Origin: an uncultured Sphingomonadaceae bacterium | GTDB lineage: Bacteria > Pseudomonadota > Alphaproteobacteria > Sphingomonadales > Sphingomonadaceae | Assembly (NCBI GenBank): GCA_947496865.1 | Contig: CANMEE010000001.1 | Location: 1 to 64,000 of the forward strand | Reading direction: 5' to 3' | Length of the DNA: 64,000 nt | Shown: positions 53,452-62,161 of the stretch, piece by piece | Layout: each line of letters starts with the position of its first letter | Position numbering within the stretch: the stretch's first letter is position 1 | Position numbers and translations under genes: made by a program | The notes under the pieces: model-generated | Databases searched by the model: none | What the model was told of the DNA's origin: nothing | Seen by the model: the letters and a program-made list of their open reading frames with translations, nothing else

Positions 53452-54726
53452 ATGGCCAGCAAAGCAACCGCCCCACTGCGCACGACATCCCCCAATGTCG
53501 CGCTCGGCATGTTGCTCGTTGTCTATATCTTCAATTTTGTCGACCGGCAGATATTGGCGATACTCGCCGGCCCGATTCAGGCCGACCTCGGGCTGAGCGA
53601 TACCCAGATGGGTTTGCTCGGCGGCATCGCCTTTGCCCTACTCTATTCCACCTTAGCGGTGCCACTCGGCTGGATCGCTGACAGAACCAACCGCAGCTGG
53701 GTGATCACCATATCGCTGGGCGTGTGGAGCGGATTTACCGCGCTCTGCGGCTTTGCCCAGGGTTTCTGGTCGATCTTTCTCGCGCGCCTTGGCGTCGGTG
53801 TCGGTGAAGCAGGCGGCGTCGCGCCGTCCTATGCGCTCATCGCCGATTATTTCCCCAGCGAAAAACGCGCCCGCGCCTTATCCATCTATTCGCTCGGCAT
53901 TCCTTTGGGGTCTGCCACCGGCGTGATTGCGGGTGGGTATATAGCAGCCACTGTGGATTGGCGCCTTGCCTTCCTTGTCGTCGGCCTATCTGGCGTGTTG
54001 ATTGCCCCGCTGTTCAAATATCTCGTCCGCGATCCGGTAAAACCGCAGGCCACGGCCAGCACAGCGCAACCGCAACCCCGCTTCATCGATATCCTCAAGA
54101 TTCTGTCCAAAAAACGCGCCTTCTGGTTTCTCGCCTTTGGCGCCGCGTCCAGTTCGATGCTCGGCTATGGTATCGCTTTCTGGCTGCCCAGTCTGATGCA
54201 GCGCAGCTTTGGCCTCGACCTTATCGAAACATCCTTATTCTTTGGTTCGATCCTGCTGATCGGCGGCGTCGCAGGCGTCATTGGCGGCGGCATTCTTGGC
54301 GATTGGCTCGGCAGCAAGAATAAAGGCGCTTACGGCCTCGTCCCGGCTGTCGCATTTCTGCTCGCTATACCCTTGTTCGCAGCGGGTATCATGAGTGACT
54401 CGGCCACCCTTGCCTTCATATTATTCCTGATCCCCCAAGGCCTCGCCTATATCTGGCTGGGCCCAGTTTTATCGGCAGTGCAGCATCTGGTGACTGCCGA
54501 AACCCGCGCCACCGCCTCGGCATTGTTCCTGCTGATCAACAATCTCATCGGCATTGGCGGCGGGATATTCTTCCTCGGCGCGCTATCGGACAGCCTCGTC
54601 CCGATTTATGGCGAGGACAGCTTGCGCTATTCCATGCTGATATCGCTGATATTCTATGGGATTGCGGCAGGTTTTATGGCGCTGGCGGCACGACCGCTGC
54701 AGCGCGAATGGGTTGAGGAAGCCTAG
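53452..54726 (+). CDS. MFS transporter (spinster-like)
   Basis: 424 residues with twelve membrane segments. Conserved LGVGVGEAGGVAPSYALIADYFPSEKRARALSIYSLGIPLG in the N-terminal half and the second-half motif FGSILLIGGVAGVIGGGILGDWLG. Such spinster-like transporters in sphingomonads are usually next to TonB receptors and hydrolases and are thought to carry the receptor's substrate across the inner membrane. Last gene of the operon. Confidence 0.9.
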   Translation: MASKATAPLRTTSPNVALGMLLVVYIFNFVDRQILAILAGPIQADLGLSDTQMGLLGGIAFALLYSTLAVPLGWIADRTNRSWVITISLGVWSGFTALCGFAQGFWSIFLARLGVGVGEAGGVAPSYALIADYFPSEKRARALSIYSLGIPLGSATGVIAGGYIAATVDWRLAFLVVGLSGVLIAPLFKYLVRDPVKPQATASTAQPQPRFIDILKILSKKRAFWFLAFGAASSSMLGYGIAFWLPSLMQRSFGLDLIETSLFFGSILLIGGVAGVIGGGILGDWLGSKNKGAYGLVPAVAFLLAIPLFAAGIMSDSATLAFILFLIPQGLAYIWLGPVLSAVQHLVTAETRATASALFLLINNLIGIGGGIFFLGALSDSLVPIYGEDSLRYSMLISLIFYGIAAGFMALAARPLQREWVEEA

Positions 54727-54754
54727 CGGCCAACCGGCCTTCTCGCGCGCATAG

Positions 54755-57073
54755 TTAGGCGGTTTTTCTCTCACGCGCTGGCGCCAACCACTTTGCCGCA
54801 AACAGTTCTGATGAAACAGGTTTGGAGATATGCCATCCCTGACCAACATCGCAGCCAAACTGAACCAGCATGTCCATACAGGACTTATCTTCAATACCTT
54901 CTGCCACAACTTTTAGCTTCAACGCATGGGCAAGTTCGATGGTGGATTTCACCATCAGGCGGTTCGAATGATCGTTCATCATGGTTTTGACGAAGCTCTG
55001 GTCAATTTTAATTTCATCAATCGGCAAGCGTTGCAAATAGCTCATCGTCGACTGGCCGGTTCCATAGTCATCAATCGATATGCTGATACCGGCATCGCGA
55101 ATACGCTCCAGTGCCTGAATGGACAAGTCCAGATCTGCCAATGCGGCCGTCTCTGTCACCTCAAAAATAACGTGACTGTTCCCAAGATCGGCAGCGCTAA
55201 CCATTGCAATTGCTTTATCGATAAATACCGTGTCATCAAGCAGTTGCGCAGATATGTTAACCGAGCATTTCAAGGAAGACTGCTGAACACCCCATTGCGA
55301 AAAATCATCGAGCGCATTTTGCAGAACATAGAGCGTGAGCTCATCTGTCCGCCCTGCTTTTTCCAATATCGGGATGAAAATTTCAGGACTTATCATGCCG
55401 CGTTCTGGATGCTCCCACCGCACCAGCGCTTCGGCACCATCCAATTTTCCGTCCTGCAGATTCCATTTTGGTTGATAGACGGTCCAGATATTGCCGTTTT
55501 CAATCGCTTGTTCCATTTCAACCAGCACGCTCTGTTTTTGACCAACAAAGCCTGCGGCCTCAACATCATGCAACGCCCAGCGCTTGCCCTTTACGCTCGC
55601 CTGTTCACTGGCAATTTTCGCCTTGTCGATCGATTCACCGCTGAGGCCAAAAGACGCATTGAGTTTCACCTTGGTATCACCGGCCATGATGGGCGCATGA
55701 AAAAGCGCCACTGCGGTATCGAAATGGCCAGAAATATCTTCGGCATAATCATCTTTCACCACCCAGCCGACAATATCGGTATCGAGATGAAAAATGCGTT
55801 CCTCAACGGCCAGAAATTTCAACCTTTCGGCCAGATTTTTGAACAGATCGGTCCGGCTATTTTTGTCCGTTACCACCAACAGATCGCGAAAGTCAGCAAG
55901 GCGGGCAACTGCAATATTACTATCGCCGCGCGACTCCAAAAAGGCTGACATGGCCGCTTCATTGGGCAGCGCACTATTTGCGTTGGAAAATTGACTGCGC
56001 TTCAACGCAAAATTTGTTTTCAAAAACTTGTGCACAATCAGAAAAATGCCCAGAAAAAGTAACGCGGGAACATTGGAGAAAGTCATCAGCCCATGATATT
56101 CTGACGCAATCAATAAAATGCTCAGCAACATCCCGATCGCAAAAACGCCCGGCACGAGAAATTTTTTGCCAACTGATCGGCGAGCGACGAGGAGCAGTAG
56201 CAATATGCTGGCTAAGGCAAGTGACGGCCCATAGCCGATGTTTGCCATATTACTGCCTTGCAGAAGCGTTTCGGCCGCCATCGCCTGAATGACAACGCCA
56301 GGCACTACTCCGTGCAGGCTGATAGGGTAACGATCCCCGAGTTCTATCGCGGTGGCACCGATCAGGATTTTTTTGCCATTCAGGGGCGCAATCGGCCCTT
56401 CGGCCTGCAATATGTCGACAAAACTATATCGGGCTATGGTCGCGGGATTTATCGACTGATCAATGGTAAATTTCTCGTCTATATTTCCCGGGGATTCGGC
56501 GAGCATACTGGCCAATGATGGTCTTACGATACCGTCCGTTATCGTGCCATAGTCATAATCATTGAGTTGACCATTTTTGTCAGGGTGCACGTTTACGGAG
56601 GCCAGAAACGCGTGTTCCTTCAGAATATCAATCGGCAGACTTTCAACAAATTCATTTTCGCGCAGCGTCGCATTCTGCTTGAAAGTGGGTAAGATGACCG
56701 TGGCTTGCGAATTTTTCAGCGCCTCGGCAAAAATAGCGTCTTGCTCTGGCGTAGAGCTGGATGAGAAATCGACATCAAAGGCTATTTGCGCCACACCCGC
56801 TGTAGAGAGTTTTTCAACAAGCCGGGCATAATATTCACGCGGCCATGGCCACCGATCAAGTGCTTGTATCGATTTTGCATCAATTTCGACAATTGCTATA
56901 TCGCCAGTGGCTGATTTTTCGAGCAAGCCGGAGCGCATATTTTGGAACTGTAATTCTACTCCGCCGCCAATCCCAGCGATTGACAGAGCCAGCGCACCAA
57001 AAAGCGCGATGCTCCACGCCACGAAAAAGCGCCAAGAGGCATTAGCCCGAAAAGAAGCAAAAGCGGTTTTCAA
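54755..57073 (-). CDS. CHASE2 sensor with degenerate GGDEF-like region and EAL phosphodiesterase
   Basis: 772 residues; TTG start with GGAG about five bases upstream. Membrane span at about 17-37, then an extracytoplasmic CHASE2 domain (about 40-280; RWPWPREYYARLVEKLSTAGVAQIAFDVDF) and three more spans (about 284-352). A middle stretch (about 365-510) resembles a degenerate GGDEF domain without the motif. The EAL domain (about 517-762) keeps the catalytic set: Glu548 in EALVRW, Asn in NIS, Glu in FEVTE, DDYGTGQS, KIDQSF, AEGIE and GQGWHISKP. It should hydrolyse c-di-GMP in response to an outside signal. Lies 81 bases downstream of the FecR gene. Confidence 0.9.
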   Translation of the reverse strand: MKTAFASFRANASWRFFVAWSIALFGALALSIAGIGGGVELQFQNMRSGLLEKSATGDIAIVEIDAKSIQALDRWPWPREYYARLVEKLSTAGVAQIAFDVDFSSSSTPEQDAIFAEALKNSQATVILPTFKQNATLRENEFVESLPIDILKEHAFLASVNVHPDKNGQLNDYDYGTITDGIVRPSLASMLAESPGNIDEKFTIDQSINPATIARYSFVDILQAEGPIAPLNGKKILIGATAIELGDRYPISLHGVVPGVVIQAMAAETLLQGSNMANIGYGPSLALASILLLLLVARRSVGKKFLVPGVFAIGMLLSILLIASEYHGLMTFSNVPALLFLGIFLIVHKFLKTNFALKRSQFSNANSALPNEAAMSAFLESRGDSNIAVARLADFRDLLVVTDKNSRTDLFKNLAERLKFLAVEERIFHLDTDIVGWVVKDDYAEDISGHFDTAVALFHAPIMAGDTKVKLNASFGLSGESIDKAKIASEQASVKGKRWALHDVEAAGFVGQKQSVLVEMEQAIENGNIWTVYQPKWNLQDGKLDGAEALVRWEHPERGMISPEIFIPILEKAGRTDELTLYVLQNALDDFSQWGVQQSSLKCSVNISAQLLDDTVFIDKAIAMVSAADLGNSHVIFEVTETAALADLDLSIQALERIRDAGISISIDDYGTGQSTMSYLQRLPIDEIKIDQSFVKTMMNDHSNRLMVKSTIELAHALKLKVVAEGIEDKSCMDMLVQFGCDVGQGWHISKPVSSELFAAKWLAPARERKTA

Positions 57074-57154
57074 AATATCTCCGTAAAACTGTTACGTCGC
57101 CAGTTTACGCGAGATATCTCTATTTAAGGTTAAGTGCTGTCAGCACGCAAAGCT

Positions 57155-58462
57155 TTAGTCGTCGTGGCCTTTGCCTTTGCCTTTGCCTTTACCCTTACCT
57201 CTGCCTTCATCGTCATCATCATCACCGCGGCCATTGTTTCCGTTTCCTCGACCCGGATTGCTATCATCAACGCCGTCGGGATCATTACCGTGGCCGTTAT
57301 TGCCATCGTCATTATTGCCGTTGTTGCCGTTTCCACGCCCCGGATTGCTATCGTCAACACCGTCAGGATCGTTACCGCCGCCGTTATTGCCATCGTTATC
57401 ATCGTTGTCGCGGTCGTCATTATCATCACGATCATTATCGTCGCGGTCGTCGCCGTTGTCGTCGTCGCCCTGATCGGCCTCGCCCTGGTCGTCCCCGCCT
57501 TGGTCATCTCCGCCCTGATCGGCCTCGCCTTGGTCGTCCCCGCCTTGGTCGACATTCTCTTCATCACCGCTATCGATTTCACTGTTGCCGATACCGCCAT
57601 CTTCATCGCCAAGATTATCATTGGCATTTTCAACTGCGTCTAAGGCTTCCTCCGCATTTTCTATGGTAATGTATCTACCAGAGCCCACATCGCCGCGGAC
57701 CAAACCATTTGTTAACTCGGCCAGTTCTACCCCGTCCTCGCCAATTGCTGCGCTTACCACTCCCGATAGATTGGAAAAATCTGGCTTGTCCGCCGTCGTA
57801 ATTGGCGCCGATGTCGATTTTACCGCGGTTACCTGATCAGTTTTTCCGCCTGCGGCAGCCGGCTTGTTCGGCGATTCAATCACGCGCCGCTCTCCGTCAA
57901 TCACAACAAGATCAAATGGATCAGCAGAATTGATCATACCAATAACGCCTGGGGTCACCAGTTCCGAGGCACCGCCATCCAAGGTCGACACCTCCACCGC
58001 GCCCTCGGTGACCTGCACTGCTGTGCCTTCTTGGCTGACCGATACGCTAAAGGTTGTCCCTTTGACCACAGCAGCCATATAAGGCGTTTTCACACCAAAA
58101 TGCGGTGTTTCCTTTTTATCGATACGAAACAGCACATTTCCGAGATATTCGATAATCTGGGTCACCTTACCGCTCGTGGCTGGTTCAGCAATTTCAATAT
58201 GACTGGCTGGTGAAACCACGAGATATTCACCACCGCGCAGCAATACCGCACGCCCTTTTGGTCCGGTCTTGATCACGTCGCCAGCCGCCAATTTGGTTTG
58301 ACGCTGCGCGATTTTTACCACGCCTTTGCGCGCTACCGTGACATTACCGCTAATCTCGGACACCTGCCACCCCGGCGCGCCTGCATAGGCTGCACTGCTG
58401 GATAATAAGGCTGCGATAATCAGCGATTTGGTTACAGGATGTGACATAACGGCGACTTTCAT
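57155..58462 (-). CDS. FecR-domain protein with acidic repeat tail
   Basis: 435 residues; two possible starts (58462 or the ATG at 58447). Signal peptide ends about residue 27 (AYA). FecR domain at about 35-165 (GDVIKTGPKGRAVLLRGGEYLVVSPAS, TPYMAAVVKGTTFSVSVSQEGTAVQVTEG). From about residue 285 the chain is nearly all Asp, Gly, Asn and Gln, with a unit of about 20 residues (GNDPDGVDDSNPGRGNGNNG-type) repeated at 363-382 and 392-411, then a GKGKGKGKG tail. The repeat area could bind Ca2+ or act as a spacer; a role as surface or sensing component of the ShlB/CHASE2 set is inference. Confidence 0.85.
   Translation of the reverse strand: MKVAVMSHPVTKSLIIAALLSSSAAYAGAPGWQVSEISGNVTVARKGVVKIAQRQTKLAAGDVIKTGPKGRAVLLRGGEYLVVSPASHIEIAEPATSGKVTQIIEYLGNVLFRIDKKETPHFGVKTPYMAAVVKGTTFSVSVSQEGTAVQVTEGAVEVSTLDGGASELVTPGVIGMINSADPFDLVVIDGERRVIESPNKPAAAGGKTDQVTAVKSTSAPITTADKPDFSNLSGVVSAAIGEDGVELAELTNGLVRGDVGSGRYITIENAEEALDAVENANDNLGDEDGGIGNSEIDSGDEENVDQGGDDQGEADQGGDDQGGDDQGEADQGDDDNGDDRDDNDRDDNDDRDNDDNDGNNGGGNDPDGVDDSNPGRGNGNNGNNDDGNNGHGNDPDGVDDSNPGRGNGNNGRGDDDDDEGRGKGKGKGKGKGHDD
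57230..57376 (-). repeat. Tandem repeat in FecR-gene 3' end
   Basis: Two copies of a unit encoding GNDPDGVDDSNPGRGN, separated by about nine codons, inside an Asp/Asn/Gly-coding stretch from about 57158 to 57610. Low-complexity DNA makes reading frames on the other strand look long; they are not genes. Confidence 0.7.
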
Positions 58463-58595
58463 ATTACTACTAACATCGCTGTTAACGGCCCAGGTTTGAA
58501 GATATGAAGAACATAGGTAGTTAAATGTCGATTAATTATGCGCCGCCGATAACCAACATTTAATACCAAGGCGTTATGCCATTACTCGAACTAAT

Positions 58596-60326
58596 ATGTC
58601 TCAGAGTATCGGTATCATTGTGTTGCGCGTAAAATCTGTCTCTTTCCTGTTGATATTGTCTGCCCCGTTTTTGGTGCAACATGCGGCAATGGCGCAAGAG
58701 ATTGAGATATCTGCGCTGGATAACGAAGCGTGGACGGCTGGATTTCCCGAGGCCAATGTTTCGGGACGGGCGCTTTCCGGTCCCAAAGAGCAAGCATCGA
58801 TATTGCCAGAAATCGTGGCACCGGCAATCCAGTCGTCCGAACCAGCTGATAAAAATGGTTCGCTGGACGGTGAGCCATCCAGTTTCCGCATCGGTGCCGT
58901 TGGTGTAATCGGGGCTGATGCACTTGATATAGAAGTCTTTTCACCCGTCGTCGAAGCCTTTATCGGGCAAGAAGCCACCGACGATGAGCTCGTATCGCTA
59001 ACCCAGCAAGTTGCGAATGTCGCTCGCGACAAAGGCTATATTTTTGCCTCTGCCTATATACCGGAACAAGCGGTCCAAATGGGCGTGGTGCAGATTCAAC
59101 TGGTGGAAGGTAAGATTGATACGGTCCGCATTATCGGATCGGACAATCGGTATCTGCGCGAAATCCTGTCTTCGTTGGAAGGCAAAGTGGCTCATCGATC
59201 TGAAATTGAACGAAAATTATTACTGGCTGGTGATATTCCCGACATCTACATCCGGTCGACAAATTTCTTGCAAGAAGATGGCATTAACATATTGCAAGTG
59301 ACCGTTCGGGAACGCGGTGATCGTGTCCGCGTACAGGGCGACAATTACGGAAGCGACAGCTTTGGCCCGGTAAGAGCGCGTATCTCTGCTGACATGCGCG
59401 GATTGATAAGCGACGCGGATGCTGCTGGTTTTGCCATCCGGACCAATCCGATTGAGCCCAAAGAGATACTTTCGGTCAGTGGCTATTATCAGACTGAACT
59501 GGGTACCGACGGCCTAAGAGCTGGCGTCGCCGCTTCAATCGGAGAGAATGAACCCGGCAGCAGCCCAAGCGATTCGGACATTTCAGGGGAAAGTCGCTAT
59601 TTGGCTCTGTTTGCCAGTTATCCAATAGTCCGATCAACGTCCGGCAGCCTGTGGATCGAAACTGAAGCCACATATCTATCGATCGGCCGCGATGATATGG
59701 ATGTCCTGATCCGCGATGATACCCAGGTCACCATGTCATTGGGCGTCAGAGGGGAAATTCCTTTTGCCGGTGGTAGAGTTCGCGCTGGAACGTCCCTCGT
59801 CCGGGGATTTGATATTTTCGGGGCTACCCGGCGAGGCGATCCATTAGCGTCACTGCTTGACGGCGATGGCGTGTTTACCAAGGGAGAATTTTGGGCGGAT
59901 TTCAGAACCGGGTTAACCAAAGACCTTAGCATCTATCTTGCCGCACGCGGTCAAATCGCGAACCGGCCTCTGCTTGCTGCCCAAGAATTGGGCATCGGTG
60001 GCGCCTATCGTGTGCGCGGATATGATTTCAGCGAACTATCGGGTGACGACGGCTTTTATGGTTTGGCCGAATTGCGCTACAATATAAAATCACCCGTAGA
60101 CTGGCTGCGGCGACTGCAAGTTTATGGATTTGCCGATATGGGCTATGTCAACGACCTGGCGAGTGATCGCAGCGAGGGAACATTGGTGTCGGCAGGTTCC
60201 GGTATTCGCGGAAATATTGGACCGTTTGATTTTGAACTGGAAGGCGCATTGCCAGTCAATCGCGACCGCAGAAATAGCGGCAACAAAGATCCGCATGTCA
60301 ATGTTCGGGTTGGCGTGGATTTCTAA
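58596..60326 (+). CDS. ShlB/FhaC/HecB-type outer-membrane transporter (TpsB)
   Basis: 576 residues. Signal peptide to about residue 33 (AMAQ). Two POTRA-like domains (about 90-165, IGAVGVIGADALDIEVFSPVVEAF; and 170-240, VRIIGSDNRYLREILSSLEGKV) and a 16-strand barrel with the VRGYDF motif of the Omp85 superfamily (about residue 470), ending in GVDF. Normally exports a large TpsA exoprotein, but none is next to it. Divergent from the FecR gene across a 133-base region. Confidence 0.88.
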   Translation: MSQSIGIIVLRVKSVSFLLILSAPFLVQHAAMAQEIEISALDNEAWTAGFPEANVSGRALSGPKEQASILPEIVAPAIQSSEPADKNGSLDGEPSSFRIGAVGVIGADALDIEVFSPVVEAFIGQEATDDELVSLTQQVANVARDKGYIFASAYIPEQAVQMGVVQIQLVEGKIDTVRIIGSDNRYLREILSSLEGKVAHRSEIERKLLLAGDIPDIYIRSTNFLQEDGINILQVTVRERGDRVRVQGDNYGSDSFGPVRARISADMRGLISDADAAGFAIRTNPIEPKEILSVSGYYQTELGTDGLRAGVAASIGENEPGSSPSDSDISGESRYLALFASYPIVRSTSGSLWIETEATYLSIGRDDMDVLIRDDTQVTMSLGVRGEIPFAGGRVRAGTSLVRGFDIFGATRRGDPLASLLDGDGVFTKGEFWADFRTGLTKDLSIYLAARGQIANRPLLAAQELGIGGAYRVRGYDFSELSGDDGFYGLAELRYNIKSPVDWLRRLQVYGFADMGYVNDLASDRSEGTLVSAGSGIRGNIGPFDFELEGALPVNRDRRNSGNKDPHVNVRVGVDF

Positions 60327-60351
60327 CAAGACGTCAACGGTGCGCCAGCAA

Positions 60352-62052
60352 CTAACCCAATTCTTCAGCCCTGAGGGTTTTTCGATCTAACTTTCCGATC
60401 ATCGTTTTGGGCAGGCTGTCCCTTACAATAACATCAACAACCCGCTCATGCTTCCCAAGCTGTGGATTGAGCCAGTCTTTCAGGGCAGCGCCGTCAATAT
60501 CCATTCCTTCTTCCAGCGCGACGAACGCCTTGGGGCTTTCCCCGCGATAATCGTCCGGCACCCCAATCACCAGCGCCTCTTTCACCGCTTCATGCTTGTA
60601 GAGCACTTCCTCGACTTGACTCGGGAAGACTTTAAAACCGCCGACTGCGATCATATCCTTTATCCGGTCGACAATCTTGATGTAGCCATCCTCGTCAATC
60701 ACCGCGACATCACCGGTGCGCAGGAAGCCGTCAACAAACACCTCATCATCCGCCTGTGGCAGATTCCAATAGCCTTGCATGACCTGTGGGCCAGAGAAAA
60801 TCAGTTCGCCCGGTTCACCGTCCGGAACCTGCTGGGTCGGGTCTTCCTTGTCCACCAGTTTGACGAGCGTTCCAGGAACAGGTTGGCCGATTGTGCCCGA
60901 CTTGTTCAAACCGGCATAGGGGTTCGCGCTCACGACCCCCGAGCTTTCAGTCAGGCCATAGCCTTCCACCAGCTTTGCGCCGGTTTTCGCTTCGAATTTT
61001 TTCTTAAGCTCCTGCGGCAGCGGCGCGCCGCCAGATACGCACACTTTCAGGGACGAAAAATTCGTCTTGTCGATATCGGGATGGTCGAGCAGCGCCTGAT
61101 ACATGGTCGGTACGCCCGGCATCGCGGTAATCTGATTTCGGGTGATGGCTTTCAATGTCTGCTTCGCGTCAAAGCGCGGCAGCATGACTATCTCTCCGCC
61201 ACGTTGCACCGTGCGATTGAGCACGGCGCTATTCGCAAAAACATGGAAAAACGGTAATACGCCCATCAGTCGATCATCGTCATCAATAAATGGATCAATG
61301 CCGTTAATCTGACGCGCGTTGGCGGTTAGATTCTGATGGCTGAGCATTGCGCCTTTTGGTGTCCCCGTTGTCCCGCCGGTATATTGCAAGAGCGCAATAT
61401 CTTTTTCCGGATGAATATTGGGCGCAACATATTTGCCATCATTATCGGTCAGATCAGCAAAAGGCGTAATCCGGTCGTCTAATGGCTGGGGCGAATTTTC
61501 CTTGCGCCGGAACAGCCGGTAAAATAGCGCTTTGGCGCCCGGCAATGCTCCGGCGACGCTGCCGACGACCAACCGTTCAAGACTGGATTGTTGCAGCACC
61601 TGATAGGCTGTTGGAAAAACCGCACTGGCAGAGAGCGTGAAGAGGATTTTGGTGCCGCTATCCTCTACCTGATGGTTGAGTTCTTCCACTGTGTAGAGTG
61701 GTGAGAAATTGACCACCGTCGCGCCAATGGCCATCGCGCCATAATAAGCGGTTACATAATGTGGAACATTGGGCAGGAACAAGCCGATACGGTCGCCCTT
61801 TTTAACCCCCAGATCCTGTAATCCCTTGGCCACCCGCACCACGCCAGCGGCAACCTCCGCATAGCTATATTTCCGCCCCATGAAATCGAGCAGATTGGCA
61901 TCCCCCCTGCGACCCGCCGAGCGAAAAAACATACCCGGCATCGACAATGGTGCAAAAAATTGGTCCCAATCCGTGGGATGATTATAGCGCGATTTCCAGA
62001 TGGGTGGGGAATCGGCAGACGGCTGTGTTTCGGGGCTATCAGTCATTGACAT
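60352..62052 (-). CDS. Long-chain-fatty-acid--CoA ligase (AMP-binding)
   Basis: 566 residues of the ANL superfamily. ATP-binding P-loop YTGGTTGTPKGAML (about 215-230), acyl-AMP motif EGYGLTESSGV, FLRTGDVAVID and the C-terminal hinge IVDRIKDMIAVGGFKVFPSQVEEV, with catalytic Lys in PKTMIGKLDRKTLR. Activates fatty acids for beta-oxidation. Convergent with the ShlB-type gene. It could also feed aromatic acids; the acid specificity is not readable. Confidence 0.92.
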   Translation of the reverse strand: MSMTDSPETQPSADSPPIWKSRYNHPTDWDQFFAPLSMPGMFFRSAGRRGDANLLDFMGRKYSYAEVAAGVVRVAKGLQDLGVKKGDRIGLFLPNVPHYVTAYYGAMAIGATVVNFSPLYTVEELNHQVEDSGTKILFTLSASAVFPTAYQVLQQSSLERLVVGSVAGALPGAKALFYRLFRRKENSPQPLDDRITPFADLTDNDGKYVAPNIHPEKDIALLQYTGGTTGTPKGAMLSHQNLTANARQINGIDPFIDDDDRLMGVLPFFHVFANSAVLNRTVQRGGEIVMLPRFDAKQTLKAITRNQITAMPGVPTMYQALLDHPDIDKTNFSSLKVCVSGGAPLPQELKKKFEAKTGAKLVEGYGLTESSGVVSANPYAGLNKSGTIGQPVPGTLVKLVDKEDPTQQVPDGEPGELIFSGPQVMQGYWNLPQADDEVFVDGFLRTGDVAVIDEDGYIKIVDRIKDMIAVGGFKVFPSQVEEVLYKHEAVKEALVIGVPDDYRGESPKAFVALEEGMDIDGAALKDWLNPQLGKHERVVDVIVRDSLPKTMIGKLDRKTLRAEELG

Positions 62053-62161
62053 TTATGTAAGTGAATATCGAGCGCCTGACAATGGTGATCCGCGCACTTC
62101 CGACAGGTTGATGTATATTTTCCGGATCAATCCATTCCCACCGCTATGTCGCCTGAAACAG

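Noticed and set aside
57130..57643. Long open frames on both strands in the FecR gene 3' end
   Set aside because: They are by-products of low-complexity repeat DNA; their products are only Ile/Val/Thr or Ala/Met runs.
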